The notes under the pieces are model-generated. The model saw only the letters and a program-made list of their open reading frames with translations, was not told the DNA's origin and searched no databases. The position numbers and the translations under genes were made by a program. Of a stretch of 20,543 bases of DNA, positions 7,898-15,891 are shown in pieces; position 1 is the stretch's first letter; each line of letters opens with the position of its first letter. Origin of the DNA: a virus; IMG/VR virus record IMGVR_UViG_3300025889_007970, positions 1 through 20,543 of that record, one strand, 5' to 3'.

Positions 7898-7902
7898 GTA
7901 CT

Positions 7903-7931
7903 ATTTTATCTTATAAAAGATTTGTTGTCAA
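7903..7931 (-). promoter_or_regulatory. Sigma-70-like promoter before dnaJ
   Basis: On the minus strand TTGACA (7931-7926) is followed after exactly 17 bases by TAAAAT (7908-7903). The -35 is perfect and the -10 has one mismatch. The predicted start lies at or next to the dnaJ ATG (7897), which would give a leaderless or nearly leaderless message. This may explain the lack of a clear ribosome binding site. AT-rich DNA makes chance matches possible. Confidence 0.45.
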
Positions 7932-8336
7932 TTATTTTCTAGTTTTTCTTTTCACTGGCTCTTCTGAGACTTCACCTGCGCTTGGGCTATAATCTCTCTC
8001 ACCCTCGCAGTCTCCAGAATCATGATAGTGATTGTTATATCCTCCACCATAATATCCATATGGATTATATGGGGGCATTGGAGGCGGTGCATCTTGTTTA
8101 GTGTATGCTACCGGAGCGAACTTCTCTAGTCCAGTAAATCCTAAACCACCTATCACTATATATACCATAGAATCATATATAGCCTGAGTGATAGTTAAAC
8201 CAAAAAACAAATCTCCTATAAATGCTGCAACGCACAACAGAAATGCTAGGAAGGTTACTACCCTCTTAGAAGATATAGCATTATCGTCATGGCTGTCTGA
8301 TAACATTGATTTGAAATTTTTTGATATTGTACCCAT
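7932..8336 (-). CDS. Two-helix membrane protein, holin-like
   Basis: Protein of 134 residues. A short polar N-terminus (1-22) is followed by two hydrophobic segments at about 26-46 (VVTFLAFLLCVAAFIGDLFF) and 54-72 (ending in GGLGFTGLEKF). A 60-residue soluble tail follows that is rich in Pro, Tyr, Gly and Asn at 84-104 and then charged, ending in a basic run (VKRKTRK). Size, two transmembrane helices and charged C-terminus fit small phage membrane proteins often annotated as holins. No endolysin or spanin gene is next to it, so a lysis role is not proven. The start is well supported by GGGAG and a late promoter box with the same extended sequence as at 4091-4097. Confidence 0.75.
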   Translation of the reverse strand: MGTISKNFKSMLSDSHDDNAISSKRVVTFLAFLLCVAAFIGDLFFGLTITQAIYDSMVYIVIGGLGFTGLEKFAPVAYTKQDAPPPMPPYNPYGYYGGGYNNHYHDSGDCEGERDYSPSAGEVSEEPVKRKTRK

Positions 8337-8343
8337 AAGTTGT

Positions 8344-8361
8344 TACTCCCAGAGTATTTAT
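8344..8361 (-). promoter_or_regulatory. Late promoter with hairpin over the ribosome binding site
   Basis: On the minus strand ATAAATA (8361-8355) lies 18 bases before the ATG at 8336. Its downstream bases TACTC (8356-8352) can pair with GAGTA (8348-8344) around a 3-base loop. The GGGAG ribosome binding site lies in the loop and the second arm. A late transcript starting near 8349 would lack the first arm. The GATAAATACTCT core is identical to the site at 4087-4098. Confidence 0.6.
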
Positions 8362-8381
8362 CAAATATGCGTATTTTATTT

Positions 8382-9476
8382 TTAGCCTAACGCTTTTCGG
8401 TAATATTCAATGTTGTTCTTTAATCTTTCATTGCCGGGAGACATCTCTGATGCTTTAGTGCCTTGATCAAATGCTTCTTGATATAAACCTAAATGATAAG
8501 CAGAGATAGCGGCTAGATCATGAGGTTCGTCACCCCAAGATGTGCTGTCAGACATATATGAAAATGCTCTATTGGTTATCTCTAAAGATTTCCTAGCAGC
8601 ATAGAAACATAGATTCCAGTCTTGTAAAGCATATGCTGATCTTGCTAATTCTAACCACGGCTCTCTAGTTTGATCAAATTCTAAAACACCCTTCATCGCT
8701 GCATCTTTACTTTGCGGTAACCTGCCTAAACTCCTATGGCTTCTTGAAATATATCTATAACTGGCTGCTCGTTCTTCTTTCCAAGTAGCAGTGGGCATGG
8801 CTAGATGTCTTTCTAATTCAACTACGCACTCATTCCATTTAGCATTAAAAAATAATTCTCTGCCATAATAATGACTCATCCTGTCGTTATTGGGACTTTC
8901 ATCTACGGCCATTTTCAGTAAATGTAAATATTGCCCCCTACTCTTGGTAGGATCTGCCCTGTGATGTAAGAAAATGTCAGGTATAGTAACTTTTACTTCT
9001 TGATCGGGTCCATCGTAATACAAAGTTTCATGACATGGATGCAACCACTTATAATTATGTCTGTGATGTATCTTGTCAGCATAAAATCTGATATCAGGTG
9101 AACCATCTTCTTTCCAGTTCCAGATATAGTCATATGCTATTCTTGTAATTTTTCCTTCATGTCTCTGCCATTCTCTATTCATAGCATCTGACCAACCAGG
9201 CTGCAAAAATTCATCTAAGTCAATAGAAAGACACATATCAATGTCAGGAGGAACTAGGCTTAGAGCAGTATTTCTAGGTACATCAAATCTCCATGGCTTT
9301 TGAATTATGTTATATACTTTCGCTCCGCGTTCTCTTAGTCTTTCAGCAGTACCATCAGTAGATCCTGTGTCACATACTAATACTAAATCTGCTTCTTGAC
9401 AATGATCCATGAACTTGTCAACAAATTTTATTTCGTTTAGCGCGATAGCGTATACGCAAGTTTTAATTTTCTTCAT
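8382..9476 (-). CDS. GT2 glycosyltransferase with TPR-like tail (copy A)
   Basis: Protein of 364 residues. An N-terminal GT-A domain starts with CVYAIALNE, followed by CDTGSTDGT at 35-43 (nucleotide-binding turn) and DLDEF at 86-90 as the Asp-x-Asp metal site. HNYKWLHPCHETL near residue 140 is matched in the paralogue and probably forms the acceptor side. From about residue 200 to the end are helical repeats with TPR-like spacing (AASYRYISRSHRSLGR, AISAYHLGLYQEAF), probably for protein binding or self-assembly. The start overlaps the end of copy B by 14 bases. This arrangement (GT2 plus TPR) is known in phage and bacterial glycosylation loci. The acceptor is unknown; a neighbouring fibre is a reasonable guess. 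Confidence 0.88.
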   Translation of the reverse strand: MKKIKTCVYAIALNEIKFVDKFMDHCQEADLVLVCDTGSTDGTAERLRERGAKVYNIIQKPWRFDVPRNTALSLVPPDIDMCLSIDLDEFLQPGWSDAMNREWQRHEGKITRIAYDYIWNWKEDGSPDIRFYADKIHHRHNYKWLHPCHETLYYDGPDQEVKVTIPDIFLHHRADPTKSRGQYLHLLKMAVDESPNNDRMSHYYGRELFFNAKWNECVVELERHLAMPTATWKEERAASYRYISRSHRSLGRLPQSKDAAMKGVLEFDQTREPWLELARSAYALQDWNLCFYAARKSLEITNRAFSYMSDSTSWGDEPHDLAAISAYHLGLYQEAFDQGTKASEMSPGNERLKNNIEYYRKALG

Positions 9477-10545
9477 TTTGCTGTACTCTATGTTCGATAC
9501 CTTCTATATAATATTTTAAATTTTGCTGTAGCCTTTCATCTTCTGGGTTCATCTTTGCAGCGATTGATCCTAACTCAAATGCTTTGTCTTTTAATCCTAG
9601 ATTATATGCTGCTATCGCTCCCATGTCAAAAATCTCGGCACTCCAAGCACGTTCGTCATAAGTGAAACCATTTCTTCTTTCATGAACATTTATGCATTTC
9701 TGTGAGTAGATATAACATTTATCCCACTCTTTTCTTTTATAATGATGATAGCAATAATAAAACCAAGTTTCTCTTTCATTGCTGTGATCTGTTGCTATGT
9801 TGTACCACTTAACTGCGTTTTTGTTATCGTTTATTGTAGAATAAAGATTAGCAACAGATTTCGCTACGTGTGATTTAGTTATATCATCATCCTCACATAA
9901 TTCATAACTTTTTGTTCTCGCTTCTATGGCTTTGATAATGTCTCCACCGTATTCGATAGACAAGAAGAAATATGTACGCCAATCTACATGACCTTCTTCA
10001 ACTTTTTTAAGCAACAAGTCTTTGTATGATGATCTTGGTTTAGTAATATCTTGATTCTCGTCTAAGTAAATATTACCTGCCATTATATCTTTCTCGGGCA
10101 CAAACCAGATCAATTTTTCATGAACTGCTCCCTGCCATATACAATTGTGTCTAGGATGAATTTTATTGTGCCATTGCCAGGGTCTTCCATTGTGTCTGTA
10201 TCTATGATTATATTGAGTAATTTCTGGATCGTAAACTTGTTCTAAGTTTTCTCGCCAGCCTTCTAGTAATTCTTCATCTAAGTCTTGCCATATACATAGA
10301 TCAATGTCAGCCGGTAATAGGTTCAGGGAAGCGTTTCTAGCGAAATCAAATCTCCATGGATTGACTGTAATGGGATAAACGATAACACCGTGATCTCGTA
10401 ATTTAGATACAGTTTTATCAGTAGAGCCAGTATCACACACTAAACGATAGTCTGCTTGATGGTTAGACTTAGCCCAGCGATCTACAAATTGCTCTTCATT
10501 TTTGCATATAGTATAGATAGCAATTTTTAACTTTCTTGTTGCCAT
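9463..10545 (-). CDS. GT2 glycosyltransferase with TPR-like tail (copy B)
   Basis: Protein of 360 residues, clearly paralogous to copy A over its whole length. It shares IAIYTICKNEEQFVDR at the start, CDTGSTDKT (37-45), NPWRFDFARN, QDLDEE (87-92, the metal-binding site) and HNCIWQGAVHEKL. The C-terminal half is helical and TPR-like, ending with GAIAAYNLGLKDKAFELG, which aligns with the end of copy A. GGAG lies 4 bases before the ATG. It overlaps the methyltransferase gene by 19 bases upstream and copy A by 14 downstream, so the three genes form one translational unit. The two copies differ enough that separate donors or acceptors are likely. Confidence 0.88.
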   Translation of the reverse strand: MATRKLKIAIYTICKNEEQFVDRWAKSNHQADYRLVCDTGSTDKTVSKLRDHGVIVYPITVNPWRFDFARNASLNLLPADIDLCIWQDLDEELLEGWRENLEQVYDPEITQYNHRYRHNGRPWQWHNKIHPRHNCIWQGAVHEKLIWFVPEKDIMAGNIYLDENQDITKPRSSYKDLLLKKVEEGHVDWRTYFFLSIEYGGDIIKAIEARTKSYELCEDDDITKSHVAKSVANLYSTINDNKNAVKWYNIATDHSNERETWFYYCYHHYKRKEWDKCYIYSQKCINVHERRNGFTYDERAWSAEIFDMGAIAAYNLGLKDKAFELGSIAAKMNPEDERLQQNLKYYIEGIEHRVQQNEEN

Positions 10546-11144
10546 AAATCTCCGTCATAAAGTAAATCACCGTATGCCCACTTCGGTTTATTTTCTGTGT
10601 CATTCCAGTTTACATATGGTTCTTTATTTTTCTTATGAATAACTGTTAAGTTGCTTGACTTGTCATTGCTAGCCCTAGCATTTACTTCTATAGTTTGTAC
10701 CTCTAGATAAAAATCTTTTATTGATTCCATAGCAATCGCGTAATCAAAATCTCTTCTAGTATCGTGAAATATCATAACACCATTAACAGATAAACTAGGC
10801 CACACACGTACAGCAAAATTTTTTCTATGTTCCCACAAACCGTCTACAAATATTAAATCAAACTGTATTTTTAAATTTTCATTAATATAGTCATTAAACA
10901 CGTAGAACTTTGGGTTGGTGCGTAAATCTATTTTATTTAATCTTTTTTGAGTAATATCGATCCAGGCTGCGCTAGTGTCAACACTAATAAGTGTGCTAGG
11001 CATACATTGGGCTAGTATATGTGTACTACCACCTACACCATATTCTAATATGCTGGTTGATTTTTTTCCGTAATATGATAACAAGTCTGCATCTTCTAGG
11101 CTAAGATCACCTATGAATTTAAAATTACCTAAATTTTTTAACAT
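10527..11144 (-). CDS. Class I SAM-dependent methyltransferase
   Basis: Protein of 205 residues with a Rossmann fold of the class I methyltransferase type, close to the Methyltransf_24 group. Motif I is ILEYGVGGST (32-41), where Tyr and Val replace the more usual Gly-x-Gly start. The acidic residue at the end of strand 2 is D56 (LISVDTS). FDLIFVDG (95-102) is motif IV-like and MIFHDTRR (124-131) is the motif typical of the sugar/O-methyltransferase branch. The last 40 residues are Trp/Asn-rich and not recognised. It is transcribed first in a unit with two GT2 enzymes, which suggests methylation of a sugar or of the same acceptor. The ATG has no clear ribosome binding site, and a TAAATA box lies only 5 bases upstream, too close for an ordinary leader. 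Confidence 0.85.
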   Translation of the reverse strand: MLKNLGNFKFIGDLSLEDADLLSYYGKKSTSILEYGVGGSTHILAQCMPSTLISVDTSAAWIDITQKRLNKIDLRTNPKFYVFNDYINENLKIQFDLIFVDGLWEHRKNFAVRVWPSLSVNGVMIFHDTRRDFDYAIAMESIKDFYLEVQTIEVNARASNDKSSNLTVIHKKNKEPYVNWNDTENKPKWAYGDLLYDGDLWQQES

Positions 11145-11180
11145 GACGATATTTAGCAGATAGAAACTATATCCGAAATA

Positions 11181-14100
11181 TTATATAGAACTGCTCTTAC
11201 CTGCGTATGTGTCAACAGCATCGAATTCTACGAAGATAGCATCAGTACCTCCATCGAAACTGCCGCCAGCGTAGCCGCCTATTAACAAGAATTCACCATT
11301 TTTAGAACAACTACTGCCAAATTCGTTGTCTGGAGTACCTATCTGATATTTTCTGAAGGTTCCAGATTCTGGTTCCCATATTGCTAATATTACGTCTAGA
11401 TATCCATAAGTAATGGCGTTATCAGCAAACAAGCCAGTTGAACTAGCAACAATAGCGATTCTTCCGTTATCTAGTATCGCGCTGGGCTTGCCGTTCTGTA
11501 CAAATATTTCTGATGTGCTAGAACCTGTTTGATACGCATTTCCCCAAGTATCTGTAGAATAATTAAATTTGATCAACCCTATGTCTTGCGAACCTAAGTT
11601 GGTTTGATCACCCAATCCTCCATATGAAGCATAAACTACAGCCAATTCGTTATTACCTAGATCATGTACATTCAAACCAACGTCATCTAGACCTGATCCT
11701 ACGTTATAGTAATCTGCTGTTTCAGTAGCAGGGTCCCATATACCTAAGAATATGTCATAACCTCCTTGGTTATCTCCTCCTAGATTACCTGTTGTTCTAC
11801 CTGTAAATGCTATCTTACCATTCTCTAATTCACACAGCGCATAAGTTTCTTCGTCCAGAGAAGTACCGTTTTGATAGAATTCTAATTCTTCTGTAACCGG
11901 ATCAAGTTCTACTAACAGATAATCATATGCTCCTGATAAACCCAAGTTTGTCATAGTTACGTCACCTGAAGTTTGCCCGATAGCCCATATTAAGCCATCA
12001 CTAGCTTCTATGATGTCATATCCGAACATATTACCATCGTCAGCAGTACCGTCACCTACCGTGGCTGCTTGCCACATCTTGCCTATCAATGTCCAATCAG
12101 AAAGATAATTGATAGCACTACAGCCAGCATTAGTTTCTCTAAATGTAGCAGTATTTTGATATGCTTGTAACAATTCTGGATCAATATAGGCCATGAAAAA
12201 TGTGAACAAACCATTAGGACCGAATCCGCCATCATATTCTCTACTTGTATAGTCAGAAGTGTCATATGTTGGTGAGTAAGAATCTGCTGCTAAAGATCCT
12301 GGATTATCACTGGGTGCAGTTACAGAAGCAAAAGTATCAACATCACTAGCAGTAGTTAGCGCACTTGCTAAGTAGTAATAAGGTGCTGTACCTGTTTCTG
12401 TGAAGTAATATGTACCTGTACCCCAGCCCTCTTTGTATCCCCTGAATAGTATAGCATCCATACTGTCTGAGTGAGACATGCTCCATCCTGATGTTATGAA
12501 GTTTAATCCAGTAGTGTCATTTACTATTCCAGTAAACTCTTCATCCATGTCATGTCCGAAAACGTTTTGCCAGTCTTGTGTTCCATCTGAAGATTGATAT
12601 CTAGCCACATACCCTTCTTGCATTCCCATACTAGGTATATCGCTTTTATCTGTGCTACCTGCTACCCATATATATCTCGTAGTATCTGTATATGGCGAAA
12701 CACACATGGCTGTAAATTTAACGTAGTACGTAGCCGCCACAGATACGTTCTTAGACCAATCTTTAGTGACAGTGTATGTACCAGATGATTCATCTACTAA
12801 GACTTTTAATAGCATAGCTTTAGAACCGTTAGATCCGCATATTACATATCCTGCATCTAATCCACCAGTAGCGGCTTCTGTATTTGCTATGTCCAAAGCG
12901 TTAATAGAACTAGCACCAGTATAACTTCCTACCCATTGTACCATTCTACTGATACTAGAGTTGAGTTCACACATGCCAAATCTCGCTTGAGAGGTTCCTC
13001 CCCCGTTATTTCCTGCGAATAAAAATCTACCAGCAGTTGGTGTAGATTGATTAGGTCTTACTTTATTAACAACTAAATTAGTATATGTATTTTGCTCTGA
13101 TATAACACCAGCAGTAGTTACTGCCAAGAATGTAGTAGAAGTTCCAGTAACAACTGCCATTACTACTACGTCAGTACCACCGTTGTTTATTACGCAAACA
13201 CTTTTCGCAGAGTCAGCATTAACAGTTCCATAAACTTTAGCCCAAGATAATGAACCATCTGAAGTACTTATTTTGCATAGTAAAGCGTCAGTACTGCCTG
13301 CGCCTGCTTGATTAGTTTCTCCTGCAACGTATATATATTCGTCGTTGCTGTCTACAGTTATGCCATAGCCAACATCATCAGGACTGCCGCCTGCTCCTAA
13401 AATCTTTTGCCACTGTATATCATAATTTTTGTTATATTTCGCTATAACGATGTAACCGTCGTCATGAGCACCTACCATGTAAACATTGCCGAGGCTGTCT
13501 ATAGTAAGATCACGCCACATTAATGTTGATCCACCGTCGTTTAAATTACGTACCCAACCGTGAATGCGTATTTCGCCCTTAGGTACTAACTCACTCTTAC
13601 TATATCCAGTTAACCATATCTTACCATCTGCTCCTTGATAGCATCCAGTTATGTAGTCATCGCCGGATCCTCCATAAGCAAAATGTGTACCTGAGTTTAG
13701 ATCAGGAGTAAAAATACTGAATAACAAATCTCCTGAACCCGTTGGTCCGAGGTTGCCGGGATTATTAACTACCTGACCAGCACCGAATTTTCTACCGTTA
13801 CTTAAAACTATAGAATGAAAATAGAATTCGTCAATTCCCGATCCTAAACTCAAAGATTTTCTATTAAAAAAGTTTGTACCGGCATTATCATAATCTAATA
13901 CTCTTATGTCAGATCCTATCGCTTGTGGTTCGATAGCATTTATTCTAGATAATTGTGAAGTTGTTGTGGTATATTTTACATAACCCGATGTTAAAGGATC
14001 TTTAACTACGAATTGATAATTAGTAGCATCAAAATCTAGATGTTTGTATCCAGTAAAAGTACCTGTTAGTTCAAAACTGTACATACCGGGTCCTACATAT

Positions 14101-15371
14101 GTAGAAGCACCGCCTGATGCAGTTCCGCTCAATAACGCATAATATTTAAAATCTTCTGAGTTAAATTCAAAACCATGTACTCTGATAGGATCACTAGCAT
14201 TGTTAGTTAAGAACGCACCTTCATCAGTCCAAGTAGTTCCATTATAACTATGAAGTCTGCATCCACCATTAGCGACATCAGTTCTTAAAACATATAAAGC
14301 AGTAGTACCCACAACTGCACAACATGAGTCAGGTCTAGATGCTAATCCAGATGCCAACACTTGTCTAGTAAGCGATCCGCTGCTAATAGTATCTAAACTA
14401 TCAAAACTCCATATCTCAAGATCAAAACCACTAACGCTATTGTTAAGTATAACTGGAAAATATATCTTAGTACCAAAAGAAGTACCCATACTAGCTCTAA
14501 CAGGATAACTGTTCTGTATATTACTACTTGGATTAAAATTAGGATCTGCTAAATCATAAGTACCTACAGTTACTTCAGAAGTCCAGCCCGATAAAGCGTC
14601 AGTATAAGTTCTACAAAATACATCCCACTCAGTACCGTTAGCAGTAATATAAAAAGCATGAAATCTTTCACCTATACCCCTTAATATTCCTCCAGGCATG
14701 TAATCTTTATTCGATACACTGGGTAATATCTGGTCGTTGTGAGAGTTGTGCGCTCCACCAACACTTGGTGTGTGTACGCGAGCAAACACGCTAGAATAGT
14801 TTACAGATGATACCCTGACTTTAACGTTAAGCATATAGCCAAATGCTTTATCTGCTGAGTCAATAAATCCCCTAGCACCTATAACTTCTCTACCGTTCTC
14901 GTATTCTGTATAAGTAGTAGGTGAGTGAGCGTGATATTGATAATAATACCAATCAGTTCCTGCGAAAGGTTCATATGCTCTGTCCCAATAAAAAGTTTGG
15001 TCGTCTGGGGCAGTAGATAAAGTACCTAAATGCGCGAAGAAAAATGCATCGTCTTCTTCTTCGTTTGTTATATCGTTTTGTCCTGGACCTATCCATTCGA
15101 TACAACCACCGTAATATGAAACGTTAGCACCATCCCATGGGTCTATGATTAAAGGATAACTACCCTCTATAGTCATGTTGGCGTTACCACCTGCTAATGG
15201 TAATGCGCTGCCCCATTTATATGGCTTGATTGCTGCTCCAAGACTCGTATTGTTTGCATTGGCTGGAAGATAAGTATACCAGTAACCATTATGAGATATA
15301 CCAGCAGTAATAGGTAAATTCAAATAACCATTAGTAATTGAGAGTTCTTGTTGCGAATTAGCTATTGCCAT
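11181..15371 (-). CDS. Large beta-propeller-type phage adhesin or fibre protein
   Basis: Protein of 1396 residues, rich in Gly, Ser, Thr, Tyr and Asp and poor in Lys and Arg. Residues 1-500 are a beta-rich region I do not recognise. About 510-985 hold repeats of the SBBP/seven-bladed-propeller kind: GGSGDDYITG, DLTIDSLGNVYMVG, DGYIVIAKYNKNYDIQWQK, EYIYVAGETNQAG, RYIWVAGSTDKSD and DEEFTGIV. After a linker at about 1000-1110, a second set of about 60-residue blades runs to the end (YDYLLVELDPVTEELE, GYDIFLGIWDP, GSQDIGLIKF, LDVILAIWEP). These blades are built around D-aliphatic-x-x-x-(W/F)-D/P strands. Such proteins are usual as distal tail or baseplate adhesins of marine T4-like phages. The start is chosen at 15371, with AGGA 10 bases upstream, right after two micro-ORFs. 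Binding of a host glycan is inferred. Confidence 0.85.
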   Translation of the reverse strand: MAIANSQQELSITNGYLNLPITAGISHNGYWYTYLPANANNTSLGAAIKPYKWGSALPLAGGNANMTIEGSYPLIIDPWDGANVSYYGGCIEWIGPGQNDITNEEEDDAFFFAHLGTLSTAPDDQTFYWDRAYEPFAGTDWYYYQYHAHSPTTYTEYENGREVIGARGFIDSADKAFGYMLNVKVRVSSVNYSSVFARVHTPSVGGAHNSHNDQILPSVSNKDYMPGGILRGIGERFHAFYITANGTEWDVFCRTYTDALSGWTSEVTVGTYDLADPNFNPSSNIQNSYPVRASMGTSFGTKIYFPVILNNSVSGFDLEIWSFDSLDTISSGSLTRQVLASGLASRPDSCCAVVGTTALYVLRTDVANGGCRLHSYNGTTWTDEGAFLTNNASDPIRVHGFEFNSEDFKYYALLSGTASGGASTYVGPGMYSFELTGTFTGYKHLDFDATNYQFVVKDPLTSGYVKYTTTTSQLSRINAIEPQAIGSDIRVLDYDNAGTNFFNRKSLSLGSGIDEFYFHSIVLSNGRKFGAGQVVNNPGNLGPTGSGDLLFSIFTPDLNSGTHFAYGGSGDDYITGCYQGADGKIWLTGYSKSELVPKGEIRIHGWVRNLNDGGSTLMWRDLTIDSLGNVYMVGAHDDGYIVIAKYNKNYDIQWQKILGAGGSPDDVGYGITVDSNDEYIYVAGETNQAGAGSTDALLCKISTSDGSLSWAKVYGTVNADSAKSVCVINNGGTDVVVMAVVTGTSTTFLAVTTAGVISEQNTYTNLVVNKVRPNQSTPTAGRFLFAGNNGGGTSQARFGMCELNSSISRMVQWVGSYTGASSINALDIANTEAATGGLDAGYVICGSNGSKAMLLKVLVDESSGTYTVTKDWSKNVSVAATYYVKFTAMCVSPYTDTTRYIWVAGSTDKSDIPSMGMQEGYVARYQSSDGTQDWQNVFGHDMDEEFTGIVNDTTGLNFITSGWSMSHSDSMDAILFRGYKEGWGTGTYYFTETGTAPYYYLASALTTASDVDTFASVTAPSDNPGSLAADSYSPTYDTSDYTSREYDGGFGPNGLFTFFMAYIDPELLQAYQNTATFRETNAGCSAINYLSDWTLIGKMWQAATVGDGTADDGNMFGYDIIEASDGLIWAIGQTSGDVTMTNLGLSGAYDYLLVELDPVTEELEFYQNGTSLDEETYALCELENGKIAFTGRTTGNLGGDNQGGYDIFLGIWDPATETADYYNVGSGLDDVGLNVHDLGNNELAVVYASYGGLGDQTNLGSQDIGLIKFNYSTDTWGNAYQTGSSTSEIFVQNGKPSAILDNGRIAIVASSTGLFADNAITYGYLDVILAIWEPESGTFRKYQIGTPDNEFGSSCSKNGEFLLIGGYAGGSFDGGTDAIFVEFDAVDTYAGKSSSI

Positions 15372-15435
15372 TTATCTTTTTTCCTATTAAATCTATATAG
15401 ACTTTGCTAGATGCTATACCCATCATTAACCACAT
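15358..15435 (-). CDS. Candidate 25-residue micro-gene with hydrophobic start
   Basis: A short frame beginning MWLMMGIASSKVYIDLIG and ending 14 bases inside the downstream adhesin gene. AAGGA lies 8 bases before its ATG, a better ribosome binding site than many large genes here have. The first 17 residues are hydrophobic enough for a short membrane helix. It may be a real peptide, or a coupling frame that brings ribosomes to the adhesin start. No homology is known to me. Confidence 0.35.
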   Translation of the reverse strand: MWLMMGIASSKVYIDLIGKKINGNS

Positions 15436-15515
15436 AAACCACATCCTTTTGGTTTGTAGTGACTTCTTAGATATGCCTGTTCAAATCCTGCTTGGTCCCA
15501 ATTATATAACTGCAT
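15426..15515 (-). CDS. Candidate 29-residue micro-gene with CxxC end
   Basis: The frame starts MQLYNWDQAGFEQAYL and ends KGCGLCG. It lies in the same frame as the upstream 123-residue gene, separated from it by two adjacent TAA codons, and AGGA lies 9 bases before the ATG. The amphipathic start and the terminal Cys-Gly-Leu-Cys-Gly look non-random. It overlaps the next micro-frame by 10 bases. Whether it is translated cannot be told from the sequence. Confidence 0.4.
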   Translation of the reverse strand: MQLYNWDQAGFEQAYLRSHYKPKGCGLCG

Positions 15516-15518
15516 TTA

Positions 15519-15890
15519 TTATGATCCTGAGATAGGTATACCTGGTCTAAAAACTAAGTCAGTTGTATTCACAGCAAATCCGATTAGCAGCACACGAACT
15601 GAACTAGTTGGTGTGGGAGGACTGGCTGTGATATTTCCTGCTGTAGACAAGTAATATGCTGAACCGGGGTTCAATCCTGAAAATCCTGTCAAGTATCCGC
15701 TTGAATAATAAACGTCTGATACCTTGAACATAACTGTGTTTAACTGCGTTGCTGTATCTGTATTGGCAGCATCGGTTACTTGATTAGTGCCGCTCATTCT
15801 TACTACCTTACCATTGGTCCCGCCGGTAAGATTAGGAACTGTTACTGCAACACTAGTAATTGTGCTTGTTGAAGTAATAAAATCACTCAT
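15519..15890 (-). CDS. Small phage fibre or surface protein
   Basis: Protein of 123 residues rich in Thr, Ser, Val and Gly. The middle part, SGLNPGSAYYLSTAGNITASPP followed by VRVLLIGFAVNTTDLVFRPG, is a beta domain often found as a module in phage tail fibres and surface proteins (pattern GLxPGxxYYLS...IGxAxxxTxLxF). The N-terminal 30 residues are a Ser/Thr/Val beta stretch. No catalytic motif, Cys or signal peptide is seen. Its ATG follows the stop of the jelly-roll fibre gene by one base. The frame ends in a double TAA. Short length suggests a trimeric cap, collar or accessory fibre piece. Confidence 0.75.
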   Translation of the reverse strand: MSDFITSTSTITSVAVTVPNLTGGTNGKVVRMSGTNQVTDAANTDTATQLNTVMFKVSDVYYSSGYLTGFSGLNPGSAYYLSTAGNITASPPTPTSSVRVLLIGFAVNTTDLVFRPGIPISGS

Positions 15891-15891
15891 A

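Noticed and set aside
11144-11157. TAAATA box 5 bases before the methyltransferase ATG as a late promoter
   Set aside because: The expected RNA start would fall at or inside the start codon, unlike the 17-23 base spacing of the other sites, and no inverted repeat accompanies it. A leaderless transcript cannot be excluded.
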